Assembly: GCA_017480485.1 (NCBI GenBank)
Contig: JAFVAN010000015.1
Location: forward strand, 62,001 to 126,000
Reading direction: 5' to 3'
DNA length: 64,000 nucleotides
From: Ruminococcus sp.
GTDB lineage: Bacteria; Bacillota_A; Clostridia; Oscillospirales; Ruminococcaceae
This document shows, in pieces, positions 1 to 8,081 of the stretch. Below the pieces are notes generated by a model. It saw nothing but the letters and a program-made list of their open reading frames with translations. It was not told the origin of the DNA and made no database searches. How positions within the stretch are numbered: the first letter of the stretch is position 1; every line of letters begins with the position of its first letter. A program made the translations under genes and the position numbers.

Positions 1-1860
1 GGGGGCGATAACGGAAACCTTCATGATAGGCTCGAGGATAACGGGCTTGGCCTTCTTCATAGCCTCCTTGAACGCCATAGATCCGGCGATCTTGAATGCC
101 ATTTCGGAGGAGTCTACCTCGTGATACGAACCGTCGTAGAGCTCGACCTTTACGTCAACTACCTGGTAGCCGGCGAGAACTCCGGCCTCCATAGCTCCCT
201 TGATACCTGCGTCAACAGCAGGGATATACTCCTTGGGAACAGCGCCGCCGACTACGCTGTTGATAAACTCGTAGCCCTTGCCGGACTCGTTAGGCTCAAC
301 ATTGATCTTAACGTGACCATACTGGCCCTTACCGCCGGACTGCTTAGCATACTTGTAGTCCACGCTGGCCTTTTCTCTGATAGTCTCCTTGTAGGATACC
401 TGAGGAGCGCCTACATTTGCCTCTACCTTGAACTCACGGAGGAGACGGTCAACGATGATCTCCAGATGAAGCTCGCCCATGCCGGCGATGATGGTCTGAC
501 CTGTCTCTTCATCGGTATAGGTCCTGAAGGTGGGGTCTTCTTCGGCCAGCTTGGAGAGGGCGATGCCCATCTTCTCCTGACCTGCCTTGGTCTTGGGCTC
601 GATAGCCAGCTGGATAACTGGCTCAGGGAACTCCATAGACTCAAGTATTACGGGGTGCTTCTCGTCGCAGAGAGTGTCGCCCGTTGTTGTATTCTTTACG
701 CCGATAGCGGCGCCGATGTCTCCGGCATAGATGGTGTCGATGTCCTTTCTTGCGTTGGAGTGCATCTGAACGATACGTCCGATACGCTCGTTCTTATCCT
801 TAGTGGAGTTGTAAACGGTCGAGCCCGCGGTGAGCACGCCCGAATAAACTCTGAAATAGCAGAGCTTGCCCACGAAGGGGTCGGTAGCGATCTTGAAGGC
901 CAGAGCTGCGAAGGGCTGGTCGTCGCCGGATACTCTCTCACACTCGTCGCCTGTCTCGGGGTCGATGCCTTTGATGTGGGGAACGTCGATAGGAGAGGGC
1001 ATATAGTCAACGATAGCGTCAAGCAGCTTCTGAACGCCCTTGTTCCTATAGGATGTGCCGCAGCATACGGGCACCATAGTATTGGCTATAGTTCCCTTTC
1101 TTATGCACATCTTGATCTCGTCGATGGTGAGCTCCTCACCGTCGAGGTACTTCATCATGACCTCCTCGTCCTGCTCGGCGGCAGCATCGAGGAGCATTGC
1201 GCGGTATTCCTCGGCCTTCTCCACCATATCGGCGGGGATATCAGTTACCTGGATGTCGGTGCCAAGGTCATTGGTGTAGATATACGCCTTCATCTCCAGC
1301 AGGTCGATCAGGCCCTTGAAGTCATCCTCGGAGCCGATAGGCAGCTGGATGGCAACAGCGTTGCACTGGAGCCTCTCGTGGAGCATATGCATTACGTTAT
1401 AGAAATCGGCGCCCATGATATCCATCTTGTTGACGTATACCATTCTGGGTACCTTGTAGTTATCGGCCTGTCTCCAAACCGTTTCGGTCTGGGGCTCGAC
1501 GCCGCCCTTGGCGCAGAGGACCGTTACAGAGCCGTCGAGAACTCTCAGGGAGCGCTCAACCTCGACTGTAAAGTCAACGTGTCCGGGGGTGTCTATGATA
1601 TTGAGTCTGTAATGCTTCTTGGCGTCAGTATCATAGGTGGGAGTCCAGTAGCAGGTGGTGGCGGCGGAGGTGATAGTGATACCTCTCTCCTTCTCCTGCG
1701 CCATCCAGTCCATTGTGGACGCACCGTCGTGAGTTTCACCGATCTTGTAATTTACACCGGTATAAAACAGGATACATTCTGTGGTAGTAGTTTTTCCGGC
1801 GTCGATGTGAGCCATGATACCGATATTACGGTAATCCTGAAGCTTTGTTTCTCTTGCCAT
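1..1860 (-). CDS. fusA: Elongation factor G (3' end outside window)
   Basis: Translational GTPase that moves tRNA and mRNA through the ribosome after peptide-bond formation and helps recycle ribosomes. The N-terminus reads [20 protein letters not shown], followed by the P-loop [10 protein letters not shown], the G3 box DTPGHVDF near residue 85 and the G4 box NKMD near 140. Domains II to IV follow, with GQYGHVKI and [15 protein letters not shown] motifs in domain IV. About 620 of the usual ~690 residues are in the window; the C-terminus is cut by the left edge. The start ATG at 1860 follows an AGGAGGAAACA site. It is the third gene of a classic str operon (rpsL-rpsG-fusA), 18 bp after rpsG. 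One small oddity is TECILFYTG after the P-loop, where most EF-Gs have TERILFYTG. Confidence 0.97.
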   Translation of the reverse strand, partial: MARETKLQDYRNIGIMAHIDAGKTTTTECILFYTGVNYKIGETHDGASTMDWMAQEKERGITITSAATTCYWTPTYDTDAKKHYRLNIIDTPGHVDFTVEVERSLRVLDGSVTVLCAKGGVEPQTETVWRQADNYKVPRMVYVNKMDIMGADFYNVMHMLHERLQCNAVAIQLPIGSEDDFKGLIDLLEMKAYIYTNDLGTDIQVTDIPADMVEKAEEYRAMLLDAAAEQDEEVMMKYLDGEELTIDEIKMCIRKGTIANTMVPVCCGTSYRNKGVQKLLDAIVDYMPSPIDVPHIKGIDPETGDECERVSGDDQPFAALAFKIATDPFVGKLCYFRVYSGVLTAGSTVYNSTKDKNERIGRIVQMHSNARKDIDTIYAGDIGAAIGVKNTTTGDTLCDEKHPVILESMEFPEPVIQLAIEPKTKAGQEKMGIALSKLAEEDPTFRTYTDEETGQTIIAGMGELHLEIIVDRLLREFKVEANVGAPQVSYKETIREKASVDYKYAKQSGGKGQYGHVKINVEPNESGKGYEFINSVVGGAVPKEYIPAVDAGIKGAMEAGVLAGYQVVDVKVELYDGSYHEVDSSEMAFKIAGSMAFKEAMKKAKPVILEPIMKVSVIAP

Positions 1861-1878
1861 TGTTTCCTCCTGTTTATA

Positions 1879-2349
1879 TTACCATCTGTAGTGTGCGAAA
1901 GCCTTATTGGCCTCGGCCATCTTGTGAGTTTCGTCGCGCTTCTTGCACGAGCCGCCCAGGCCGTTGAGTGCGTCAAGGATCTCTGCAGCAAGTCTTTCCT
2001 TCATAGTAGCCTCGTTCCTGTCACGAGAATACTTGGTGATCCATCTGAGACCGAGGGTCTGACGTCTGTCAGGCCTTACCTCCATAGGCACCTGATAGGT
2101 GGCACCGCCGACACGGCGAGCCTTTACCTCGAGCTCGGGCATGATGTTGTTCATAGCCTCCTCGAAAACCTCAAGTGCGGGACGGCCTGTCTTCTCCTCT
2201 ACGATCTCGAATGCGCCGTATACTATCTTCTGTGCTACGCCCTTCTTGCCGTCCAGCATGATGTTGTTGACAAGTCTGGTAACGAGCTTGGAGTTGTATA
2301 CAGGATCAAGCAGCACATCTCTCTTTGCAACTTTACCTCTTCTTGGCAC
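1879..2349 (-). CDS. rpsG: 30S ribosomal protein S7
   Basis: Primary 16S rRNA-binding protein that nucleates the head of the 30S subunit. I chose the GTG at 2349, giving [15 protein letters not shown] after the initiator and exactly 156 residues, the usual S7 length. An ideal GGAGG site lies 8 bases upstream of this GTG. An in-frame ATG 18 bases further upstream overlaps that ribosome site and would add MKEGIK, which other S7 proteins lack. The protein ends AFAHYRW as expected. In E. coli S7 represses its own operon by binding the leader; whether that happens here is not shown, but the 173-bp rpsL-rpsG spacer is strongly structured. Confidence 0.97.
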   Translation of the reverse strand: MPRRGKVAKRDVLLDPVYNSKLVTRLVNNIMLDGKKGVAQKIVYGAFEIVEEKTGRPALEVFEEAMNNIMPELEVKARRVGGATYQVPMEVRPDRRQTLGLRWITKYSRDRNEATMKERLAAEILDALNGLGGSCKKRDETHKMAEANKAFAHYRW

Positions 2350-2522
2350 TTTGATTCCCTCCTTCACAATTAAATGAATTCACAGGTACTCGCTCCATAG
2401 CCCAAAGTCTATGGCCCCGTCAGCTCCAATGCAGAGGTATCATATATATAACACTTCTGCATAAAACTGTGGTCTTCGCAGTTTATGCGACAATGAGTTT
2501 TACCTAAACGTTTGTGCAGGTC
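2350..2522 (-). other. Structured rpsL-rpsG intercistronic spacer with three hairpins
   Basis: No gene fits this 173-bp gap. On the transcribed (minus) strand it holds three consecutive inverted repeats: GCATAAACTG/CAGTTTTATGC at 2459-2488, an imperfect GCAGA/TCTGC stem at 2431-2460 and CCATAG/CTATGG at 2395-2414, the last lying about 45 bases before the rpsG start. None has a run of T, so they are not obvious terminators. The position is where S7-type autoregulatory or RNA-processing sites occur in other str operons. The function here is an inference. Confidence 0.5.
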
Positions 2523-2942
2523 TTACTTTCCTGCCTTCGGTCTCTTGGCGCCGTACTTGGAACGTGCCTGCATTCTCTTGGCAACGCCCTGAGCGTCGAG
2601 GGTACCTCTGATAATGTGGTAACGCACACCAGGCAGGTCCTTTACTCTTCCACCCCTGATAAGAACAACAGAGTGCTCCTGCAGGTTATGGCCGATGCCC
2701 GGGATGTAGGCTGTTACCTCAGTACCGTTTGTCAGCTTAACTCTTGCGATCTTACGCATAGCGGAGTTAGGCTTTTTGGGGGTCGCGGTTCTTACGGCTG
2801 TGCAGACGCCTCTCTTCTGGGGGCAGCTCTGGTCGATAGCGGTCTTCTTCTTGGCGTTGTAGCCCTTCTGAAGAGCAGGCGCTGTAGACTTGGTCTCAAG
2901 AACGTCTCTTCCCTTTCTGACTAACTGGTTAAAGGTTGGCAT
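2523..2942 (-). CDS. rpsL: 30S ribosomal protein S12
   Basis: Decoding-centre protein of the 30S subunit. The protein is 139 residues, starts [12 protein letters not shown] and contains the signature [11 protein letters not shown] and the conserved loop [24 protein letters not shown]. Lysines are present at the usual streptomycin-sensitivity positions in KKPNSA and RVKDLPG, so no resistance change is visible. The ATG at 2942 follows GAAAGGAGAG at good spacing; longer upstream in-frame starts would reach into the promoter and are rejected. First gene of the str operon, with a consensus promoter at 3001-3029. Confidence 0.97.
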   Translation of the reverse strand: MPTFNQLVRKGRDVLETKSTAPALQKGYNAKKKTAIDQSCPQKRGVCTAVRTATPKKPNSAMRKIARVKLTNGTEVTAYIPGIGHNLQEHSVVLIRGGRVKDLPGVRYHIIRGTLDAQGVAKRMQARSKYGAKRPKAGK

Positions 2943-3000
2943 AATTTCTCTCCTTTCACATTGGATTTTCGTGCTGACACAATACGTCAGCATAAAATAA

Positions 3001-3029
3001 ATTATATCACGAAAGATCGCCGTTGTCAA
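3001..3029 (-). promoter_or_regulatory. Sigma-A promoter of the str operon
   Basis: TTGACA (3024-3029), 17-bp spacer, TATAAT (3001-3006), with TG at the extended -10 position (GTGATATAAT). Both hexamers match consensus exactly, as expected for a ribosomal-protein operon. It lies about 60 bp upstream of rpsL. Confidence 0.9.
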
Positions 3030-3128
3030 GCATTTTCTGCCTGGCAGCGGCGAAAAAAGTTTCACAAATAATTCATCCCGGCGCGGTTTTCAGGGTGCAA
3101 AATGCACAATCACGGGCTTTTGAGCCTC

Positions 3129-4517
3129 TCAATAATGCCCGACTATGGCATAGCTGCCGTTGAAATACGTCTTCTCGCCGTATGTCGGCGAGCCTTCTTC
3201 AAGGTCCGAGAGGCTTATCCTGTATATGCCGATATCTCCCTCTTCGCTGCTTTCAAGGCAGAAGTAGATATCCATATACAGTCTTCTTCCGCCTGTCACG
3301 ATATACCGCGCAGTCTCCAGCAGGCGCTTTCCGTCCTGAGCAGTAAAGTCGGTGAAGGTCGCAAAGGGTTCAAGCTCCGCGTCCTCGCCGCCGTAAAACT
3401 CACACAGGCGGTCAAGGCTGCGGTCAAGGGAGCTCCCGCCCCCGTCCCGGTCGGGCTCGCTTCCGGCCGCCGACGATATCAAAAGCCGCAGCCCTTCTAT
3501 ATCATTGCTTTTGAGGCAGCTGATGACAGCCATATACCTCTCGTTCGTCTCGTCTATCAGCGCCTCCCGCTCCTGCTGCCCGTTCGGAGCAGCAGCACTG
3601 TCAGGGCTGTCTGCGGCGCTGTCGGGGGCGGGCTCCGGCTCGGCGGCAGGTGCCTTAGGCTCCTGCTCCATTTCGGGAGTTGCTGTCTCCTCGGGGGCTG
3701 TGCTGTCCGGCACCTCATACCGAACGATCATGAGCGTGTTCTCATAATACTCGACCCTCATGCGGCCAAGCTTGCTTCTGCCGGTGCGCTTATACGCAAA
3801 GGGATACTTTATCTGCTCCTCCGTCCAGCCGAAGGCTCGGCGTATCTCGTCACTGTCAGAGCCGCTTATCGGCAGATCAAGTATCCTGCCGTCATCGGTC
3901 TCGAGCCTCAGATACATCGGGGCTCTTATGATCTCCGCGTCCTCGCCGGAATAGACCCTTTGGGAAATATCGGCCTCGCCTTCAACGGTCAGGGTCGCTT
4001 TTTCCTTTATATCCCGGTCAAGCCTCGACATATTTTTAACGCCGTTATAAACAAGCTCATTGTTCGTAAAGATGTCATAGGTATAAATTATCCCGAACAA
4101 CAATATCGACACAATAATGATAATGCTGATAATACCTGACGCTCCGTCGCCTATACGGTTTAAAGCGGACGTTTCCTCGCCCTCCTGCATTCCCAGCATT
4201 GCGGCCAGTTCTCGGCGCTTCTGCACCATTTCCTTGACCTGTCTCCGGGCCTCCAGCGTCTTGATGAACAGGTCTGCCATAGCAAGCATAAAAACAGCCC
4301 AGATAGGTATCACCACCGCAAGGTTTGCAAGGACCGCGTTTTTATATCTCTGCGGCGCATCCTCGCCGATATAGCTTTTAACATAGACAGCGCCCCGATC
4401 GCTGGTCCTGATCACAATAAACAGCTGAACGATCAGCAGCACGACTGCAGACAATAAAAATATTTTTTCTCTTTTGGTAAGCTTTATTTTCTTTTTCTTG
4501 GTTTGTTTCATCGTCAT
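3129..4517 (-). CDS. Three-helix membrane protein with extracellular C-terminal domain, function unknown
   Basis: Protein of 462 residues that I do not recognise as a named family. A lysine-rich N-terminus precedes hydrophobic helices near residues 20-37, 62-82 and 130-150. Then comes a polar region, a linker rich in Pro, Glu and Ala (about 275-320), and a C-terminal domain of about 140 residues containing RYMAVISCLKSNDIEGL and MDIYFCLESSEEGDIGIYRI. That last stretch resembles the DUF5104-type domain of clostridial lipoproteins; this is recollection, not a search. Two ATGs, 4517 and 4511, are possible and neither has a strong ribosome site. It has its own promoter at 4577-4605 and is monocistronic. 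Confidence 0.85.
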   Translation of the reverse strand: MTMKQTKKKKIKLTKREKIFLLSAVVLLIVQLFIVIRTSDRGAVYVKSYIGEDAPQRYKNAVLANLAVVIPIWAVFMLAMADLFIKTLEARRQVKEMVQKRRELAAMLGMQEGEETSALNRIGDGASGIISIIIIVSILLFGIIYTYDIFTNNELVYNGVKNMSRLDRDIKEKATLTVEGEADISQRVYSGEDAEIIRAPMYLRLETDDGRILDLPISGSDSDEIRRAFGWTEEQIKYPFAYKRTGRSKLGRMRVEYYENTLMIVRYEVPDSTAPEETATPEMEQEPKAPAAEPEPAPDSAADSPDSAAAPNGQQEREALIDETNERYMAVISCLKSNDIEGLRLLISSAAGSEPDRDGGGSSLDRSLDRLCEFYGGEDAELEPFATFTDFTAQDGKRLLETARYIVTGGRRLYMDIYFCLESSEEGDIGIYRISLSDLEEGSPTYGEKTYFNGSYAIVGHY

Positions 4518-4576
4518 CGCTCATTTATATAAGTCTCACATCAGCACGGCGCCCACACTGCGCCGGCATTTGCTAA

Positions 4577-4605
4577 ATAATATCACGAAGGGGCGACGTT
4601 GTCAA
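4577..4605 (-). promoter_or_regulatory. Sigma-A promoter of the 3129-4517 gene
   Basis: TTGACA (4600-4605), 17-bp spacer, TATTAT (4577-4582), extended -10 TG. Over 35 bp it is identical at 30 positions to the rpsL promoter at 3001-3029. Confidence 0.85.
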
Positions 4606-4806
4606 GCATTTCACCTCGGGGCAGCGATTTTCAGCGGCAGATGATCTGCTTTTGACGCCGTATCGTTGTGCAGCATCAACAAGTAAATCTCTCTGCTTTT
4701 GTGCATATATACAAAGATGGATTTTTCTCTGCAGTTTTTTCCTTCTGCGGGCTCTAAGTGACAGAAGCGGACAAAGCTTCAAAAAACAGAAAGGTTGGTA
4801 CAAACT

Positions 4807-5436
4807 ATGAAAACAAGAATGACAAAGGCAATGGCAGGAATGATGGCACTTATTATGGCGCTGGCAATGGCGGGCTGCGGCAGCAGTGATGACAGCGGCA
4901 GCAAGGGCGGCAGCGAAAAGAGCGCCGCATCAGGCATACATTACGAGCAGCAGGCCCTCTCCAACGAATTCTTCTCCTATCAGCTGGAGATCGACGGCGA
5001 CGTTATAACCCTGCCGATACAGAAGGCCGAGCTTGAGTCCCTGGGCTTCGAGATCGAGGAGAGCGACAGGATCGTTGACGGCGCGTCACTTGGCCACGCC
5101 GAAAGGGACGGCATACGCCTTTCGACCTACTCGGCGGGAGACATGATCTTTGAGCTCGACCTCTCCGGCCCCGACTGCAAAGGCCTCGAGGGCCACGAGG
5201 TAAAGATAAGCGGCGGCTTCACCCTTTACAAGGACAACTACGACACCGTCCTTGCTGCGGCAGAGGCAGCGGGCGGCAACAAGGGCGGCTCCTACGGCGA
5301 CGAGTACCGCCTGAAGGATCACCCCGGCAGCTTCATCCGCCTTTACAACAACGGCACCCCCTCTGACGTGGCAGCCTCGGTGTTCATCAGCAACAAGTTC
5401 GCCCTTGACGACGAGCACAAGGAGCTGCTGAAATAA
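4807..5436 (+). CDS. Small lipoprotein, function unknown
   Basis: Encodes 209 residues. The N-terminus is a lipoprotein signal peptide with lipobox LAMAGC (cysteine near residue 23), so the mature protein should be lipid-anchored on the outer face of the membrane. A short Ser/Gly linker follows, then a compact acidic domain of about 170 residues (QLEIDGDVITLPIQKAEL, GMS-free, no catalytic motif seen). The form recalls the many clostridial lipoproteins that sense or bind unknown ligands. The ATG at 4807 is preferred over a TTG at 4795 because the latter overlaps the AAAGG site. Monocistronic, ending at a strong bidirectional terminator. Confidence 0.85.
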   Translation: MKTRMTKAMAGMMALIMALAMAGCGSSDDSGSKGGSEKSAASGIHYEQQALSNEFFSYQLEIDGDVITLPIQKAELESLGFEIEESDRIVDGASLGHAERDGIRLSTYSAGDMIFELDLSGPDCKGLEGHEVKISGGFTLYKDNYDTVLAAAEAAGGNKGGSYGDEYRLKDHPGSFIRLYNNGTPSDVAASVFISNKFALDDEHKELLK

Positions 5437-5453
5437 GGCTTTTATCAAGCAGC

Positions 5454-5500
5454 AAATGGATATCCCGCCCCCAAAAAGGCGGGATATCCATTTTTATTTT
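5454..5500. terminator. Bidirectional intrinsic terminator
   Basis: A 16-bp perfect stem (5454-5469 with 5478-5493, core GGATATCCCGCC) with an 8-base loop and T-rich flanks on both sides. It sits between the convergent lipoprotein gene and the 5510-5881 gene. Confidence 0.9.
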
Positions 5501-5509
5501 TGCTCTCAA

Positions 5510-5881
5510 TTATCTGCTTATCTCCCAGTAATACCGCCGCGCGGAGTCGGGGAAATCCCGCATCACGCCGTGCTCGGGGTCGTAAAAGACGCCCGTGCAG
5601 AAAAGCGACCAATGCCAGCAGCGCGGAGTTTCGAGGCTCAGCAGGCAGAGGGGCGGCAGCTCCGAGGGAGAGGTCACCTGTATGCGCCTGTCGCTGACCG
5701 CAAAGCCCCGCCGCCGAAGGAAGTCCTTCATCTCCCGCAGGGTGGTCTCGCGATGGTTTTCAAGCTCGGCGCAGACCTGTGCGGGGTCGATGCCTGTCAG
5801 CATTGCCAGCACAGCCTGTCCGCACTGGAGGTCCGTGGGCTCGTGGATGTAGACGATCTCCATTCCCATGGCGGCGCTCAC
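5510..5881 (-). CDS. Small C39-like cysteine peptidase-fold protein
   Basis: Protein of 123 residues. It has DLQCGQAVLAMLTG near the N-terminus, the arrangement of the Gln-Cys active site of C39/papain-like folds (compare DxxCGxAxLAM), a central WHWSLF with a candidate histidine and FYDPEHGV with a candidate acid. It is shorter than typical peptidases and has no signal peptide, so it may be cytoplasmic. The assignment is by motif only. A GTG start at 5881 overlaps the preceding CAP-protein stop by 4 bp (GTGA), indicating translational coupling; ATGs at 5869 or 5863 are possible alternatives. Confidence 0.7.
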   Translation of the reverse strand: MSAAMGMEIVYIHEPTDLQCGQAVLAMLTGIDPAQVCAELENHRETTLREMKDFLRRRGFAVSDRRIQVTSPSELPPLCLLSLETPRCWHWSLFCTGVFYDPEHGVMRDFPDSARRYYWEISR

Positions 5882-7671
5882 TTGACTATTATGGACTTCA
5901 CATCACTGTAATTCCCGTAGCGGGTGGAGGAAGCCTTGCCGTCCTTTGTGTAGAAGGAGCGGACCTTGACGTACCAGGTCTCGCCGCTGTTGGGGTACTT
6001 GGAGAAGTTCTCCGAGAGGTCGGAGAGGTCTGTGGAGCTGTAGCTGTGGACATATTTCTTGGCGTTTGAGCTCTTGACCTCGCCCACAGCATCCGTGAGG
6101 GCGGACAGGTCCTGAGAATAGAGCACCTGATATCCTACGGAGCCTGCGGTGCCCTTGGTCCAGGTTATCTTGAAGGCGCCCTTGGTGGTGGTGATGGACT
6201 TGATGGCATTCTTTGCGGGCTTGACCACAAAGGTCTTGGTGTAGGAGCCCGAGGTGTTGCTGCTCTTGGCCTTGACTGTTATCGTGGCAATGCCCACCTT
6301 GACGTTCCCCGAATATGAAACGGAGTAATCGCTTGCGGGTATAACGTCGCCGTCCTTGAATTTAACGGTGACTGCAGGCTGTATGGCCGAGCCGGAATAG
6401 GTATAGGCGGAATAGGGTATGCTTATCTTAGCGTAGCTTGACGAGAGGCCAAGGGCCTTGACGGTGAACTCCTTCACCTGGCTGCCGCCGTAATCGCCAA
6501 GGCCCTTAACGGTTATCTTGGCGGTGCCGATGTTGGTGTTGTTGGAATAAGACACGCTGTAGTCGGTGCCCTTTGTGAGGGTCTTGCCTGCGGCGTTTTT
6601 CACGGTGACGGTGGGCTTGATGCCCCGCCCGCGGTAGGTATAGGAGCTATAGGGGATAGTTATCTTGCAGTTCGCGATGCTCTCGGTAACGGTGACGGTG
6701 ACGCTCTTGCTCTGGCCCGCGAAGCTGGCGGTGATGGTGGCAGTGCCCTTGGACACGCCTCTTACCCTGCCGTACTTATCCACGGTGGCAACAGAGGTAT
6801 CGGAGGACTTCCAGGAGGCCTTATACAGCAGGGCGCCGCAGGACCAGTTTTCGGGGTCAACAGAGGGCGAAACCGTGGCGCGGAGCTCGTAGAGGGACGA
6901 GCTGCCCGCGGCTATCTTGCTGCTGCCCGAGACGCACTTGAGCTCTGCCCCCGAGATATCGGAGGACTTGACCTGCAGGGGCATGATACCGCTCTCGGCG
7001 GCGTCGCGGGTCTCGCTTGCGGCTGTTCTGTAGAACCGCCCGCAGAGGGCGCTGGGATAGCCAGAGATGATATCATTGTTATAGAAGCAGCCCATGCCCA
7101 TGTATTTATTTGACGGGGTGATCATCTGGGTGTAGTGGCCTGTGACGGCGCTGCTGTTCTGGGCCACCCAGTATTTCTTTTCGGCATAGAACTGCTCGAT
7201 GCCGGGTAACATGGACTTGCTCCGATTCCATGCCAGCACCTCTCCCGAGGAGCCGATGGACAGCACGGAGTCGATGTCAAAGCAGCTGTTGCCGTTGGCG
7301 CGGATGTGGCCGAAGACCACCGTGGACTCCACAGCCCTGATCTTGGCCAGCTTTTCCAAGTCCTCAGACCACTTTATTGGGACGTAGTCGCTGAGTGTAA
7401 GGCTGCGGGATGGGTCCCTTGGGTCGGGCACGCCCTCCTGACAGGCCTCGAGCCTTATTTCGTTAACGCGGTCGATGGCGGCCTGAGTGTCGGAGGCGAA
7501 CTCTCCCGAGACGCCCACAAAAACGCAGCCGCCGGCCGCTTGGTGCTCATATTCTGTGAGCACTTTGGTCTTCTCGTCATAGGCCGCAGCGCCGAGGGCG
7601 CCTGCCGCCGCAGCTGTGACCGCCGCTGCCAGTCCCAGCAGCGCACCGAGTATCTTCTTCCTGATAAACAT
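5878..7671 (-). CDS. Secreted CAP-domain protein with bacterial Ig-like and tandem beta-repeat domains
   Basis: Exported protein of 597 residues. Order: signal peptide (1-30, KKILGALLGLAAAV); a CAP/SCP domain (about 60-215) with VNEIRLEACQ, the histidine motif FGHIRANG and TGHYTQMI; a Big_2 Ig-like domain (about 265-340, SSDTSVATVDKYGRVRGV); two repeats of about 75 residues (YSSYTYRGRGIKPTVTVKN and YSAYTYSGSAIQPAVTVKF, each ending IGTAKITVK or VGIATITVK); and a fibronectin-like C-terminus. This is a typical clostridial surface or secreted architecture; CAP domains have varied, mostly unknown roles. The ATG at 7671 follows AGGAAGGG. It has its own promoter at 7819-7847 and is coupled to the downstream small gene. 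A second CAP protein is divergently encoded next door. Confidence 0.93.
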   Translation of the reverse strand: MFIRKKILGALLGLAAAVTAAAAGALGAAAYDEKTKVLTEYEHQAAGGCVFVGVSGEFASDTQAAIDRVNEIRLEACQEGVPDPRDPSRSLTLSDYVPIKWSEDLEKLAKIRAVESTVVFGHIRANGNSCFDIDSVLSIGSSGEVLAWNRSKSMLPGIEQFYAEKKYWVAQNSSAVTGHYTQMITPSNKYMGMGCFYNNDIISGYPSALCGRFYRTAASETRDAAESGIMPLQVKSSDISGAELKCVSGSSKIAAGSSSLYELRATVSPSVDPENWSCGALLYKASWKSSDTSVATVDKYGRVRGVSKGTATITASFAGQSKSVTVTVTESIANCKITIPYSSYTYRGRGIKPTVTVKNAAGKTLTKGTDYSVSYSNNTNIGTAKITVKGLGDYGGSQVKEFTVKALGLSSSYAKISIPYSAYTYSGSAIQPAVTVKFKDGDVIPASDYSVSYSGNVKVGIATITVKAKSSNTSGSYTKTFVVKPAKNAIKSITTTKGAFKITWTKGTAGSVGYQVLYSQDLSALTDAVGEVKSSNAKKYVHSYSSTDLSDLSENFSKYPNSGETWYVKVRSFYTKDGKASSTRYGNYSDVKSIIVK

Positions 7672-7811
7672 AGCTTTCCCTTCCTGTGGGTCTTTTTTAC
7701 AACATCGTTCCATTTTCCGAAAAGCTCTACCGAAGGAGCATTTCCATTACTATCTCATTCCCGTCGGCTTCGCCTGTCAAGCGAGATCCAAGGCTCTCAA
7801 GAAAAATGTAT
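7672..7811 (-). other. Long structured 5' leader of the CAP-protein mRNA
   Basis: The promoter at 7819-7847 implies an untranslated leader of about 140 bases. It contains paired segments, GATCTC with GAGATA and GCTC with GAGC around a TTCGG loop. I could not match it to a known riboswitch class. It may be an unrecognised leader element or simply a long leader. Confidence 0.35.
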
Positions 7812-7818
7812 TTTTATA

Positions 7819-7847
7819 ATTATAGCACAAAACAGAGGATTTGTAAA
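7819..7847 (-). promoter_or_regulatory. Sigma-A promoter of the CAP-protein operon
   Basis: TTTACA (7842-7847), 17-bp spacer, TATAAT (7819-7824) with extended TGTGC before the -10. Confidence 0.8.
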
Positions 7848-8019
7848 CAAGAATAATTAAGCTGCGAGGGGGCAGCCTTATGAGGGTGGCTTCTGTATAT
7901 TGTTTAATATATTAAAATATTAAAAATCCGTATTTGGGAAAGCTATGCAAAACAGGCAGGGGCAGTTTGGGCTGTTCTCACAAAGATTCTTAAAAAATTG
8001 TGTACTTTTTTATATGTGA

Positions 8020-8048
8020 TTGACAACCGAATACGTTGGTGATATAAT
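8020..8048 (+). promoter_or_regulatory. Sigma-A promoter of the CAP lipoprotein gene
   Basis: TTGACA (8020-8025), 17-bp spacer, TATAAT (8043-8048), extended -10 (GTGATATAAT). It is divergent from the promoter at 7819-7847, with about 170 AT-rich bases between them that hold no gene. Confidence 0.88.
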
Positions 8049-8081
8049 GTATATAGGAAAATTTTGCAAGGAGGTGCTGTT

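Noticed and set aside
121..2373. A 750-codon plus-strand open frame across fusA and rpsG
   Set aside because: Antisense to two certain translation genes; no start signal and no family likeness.
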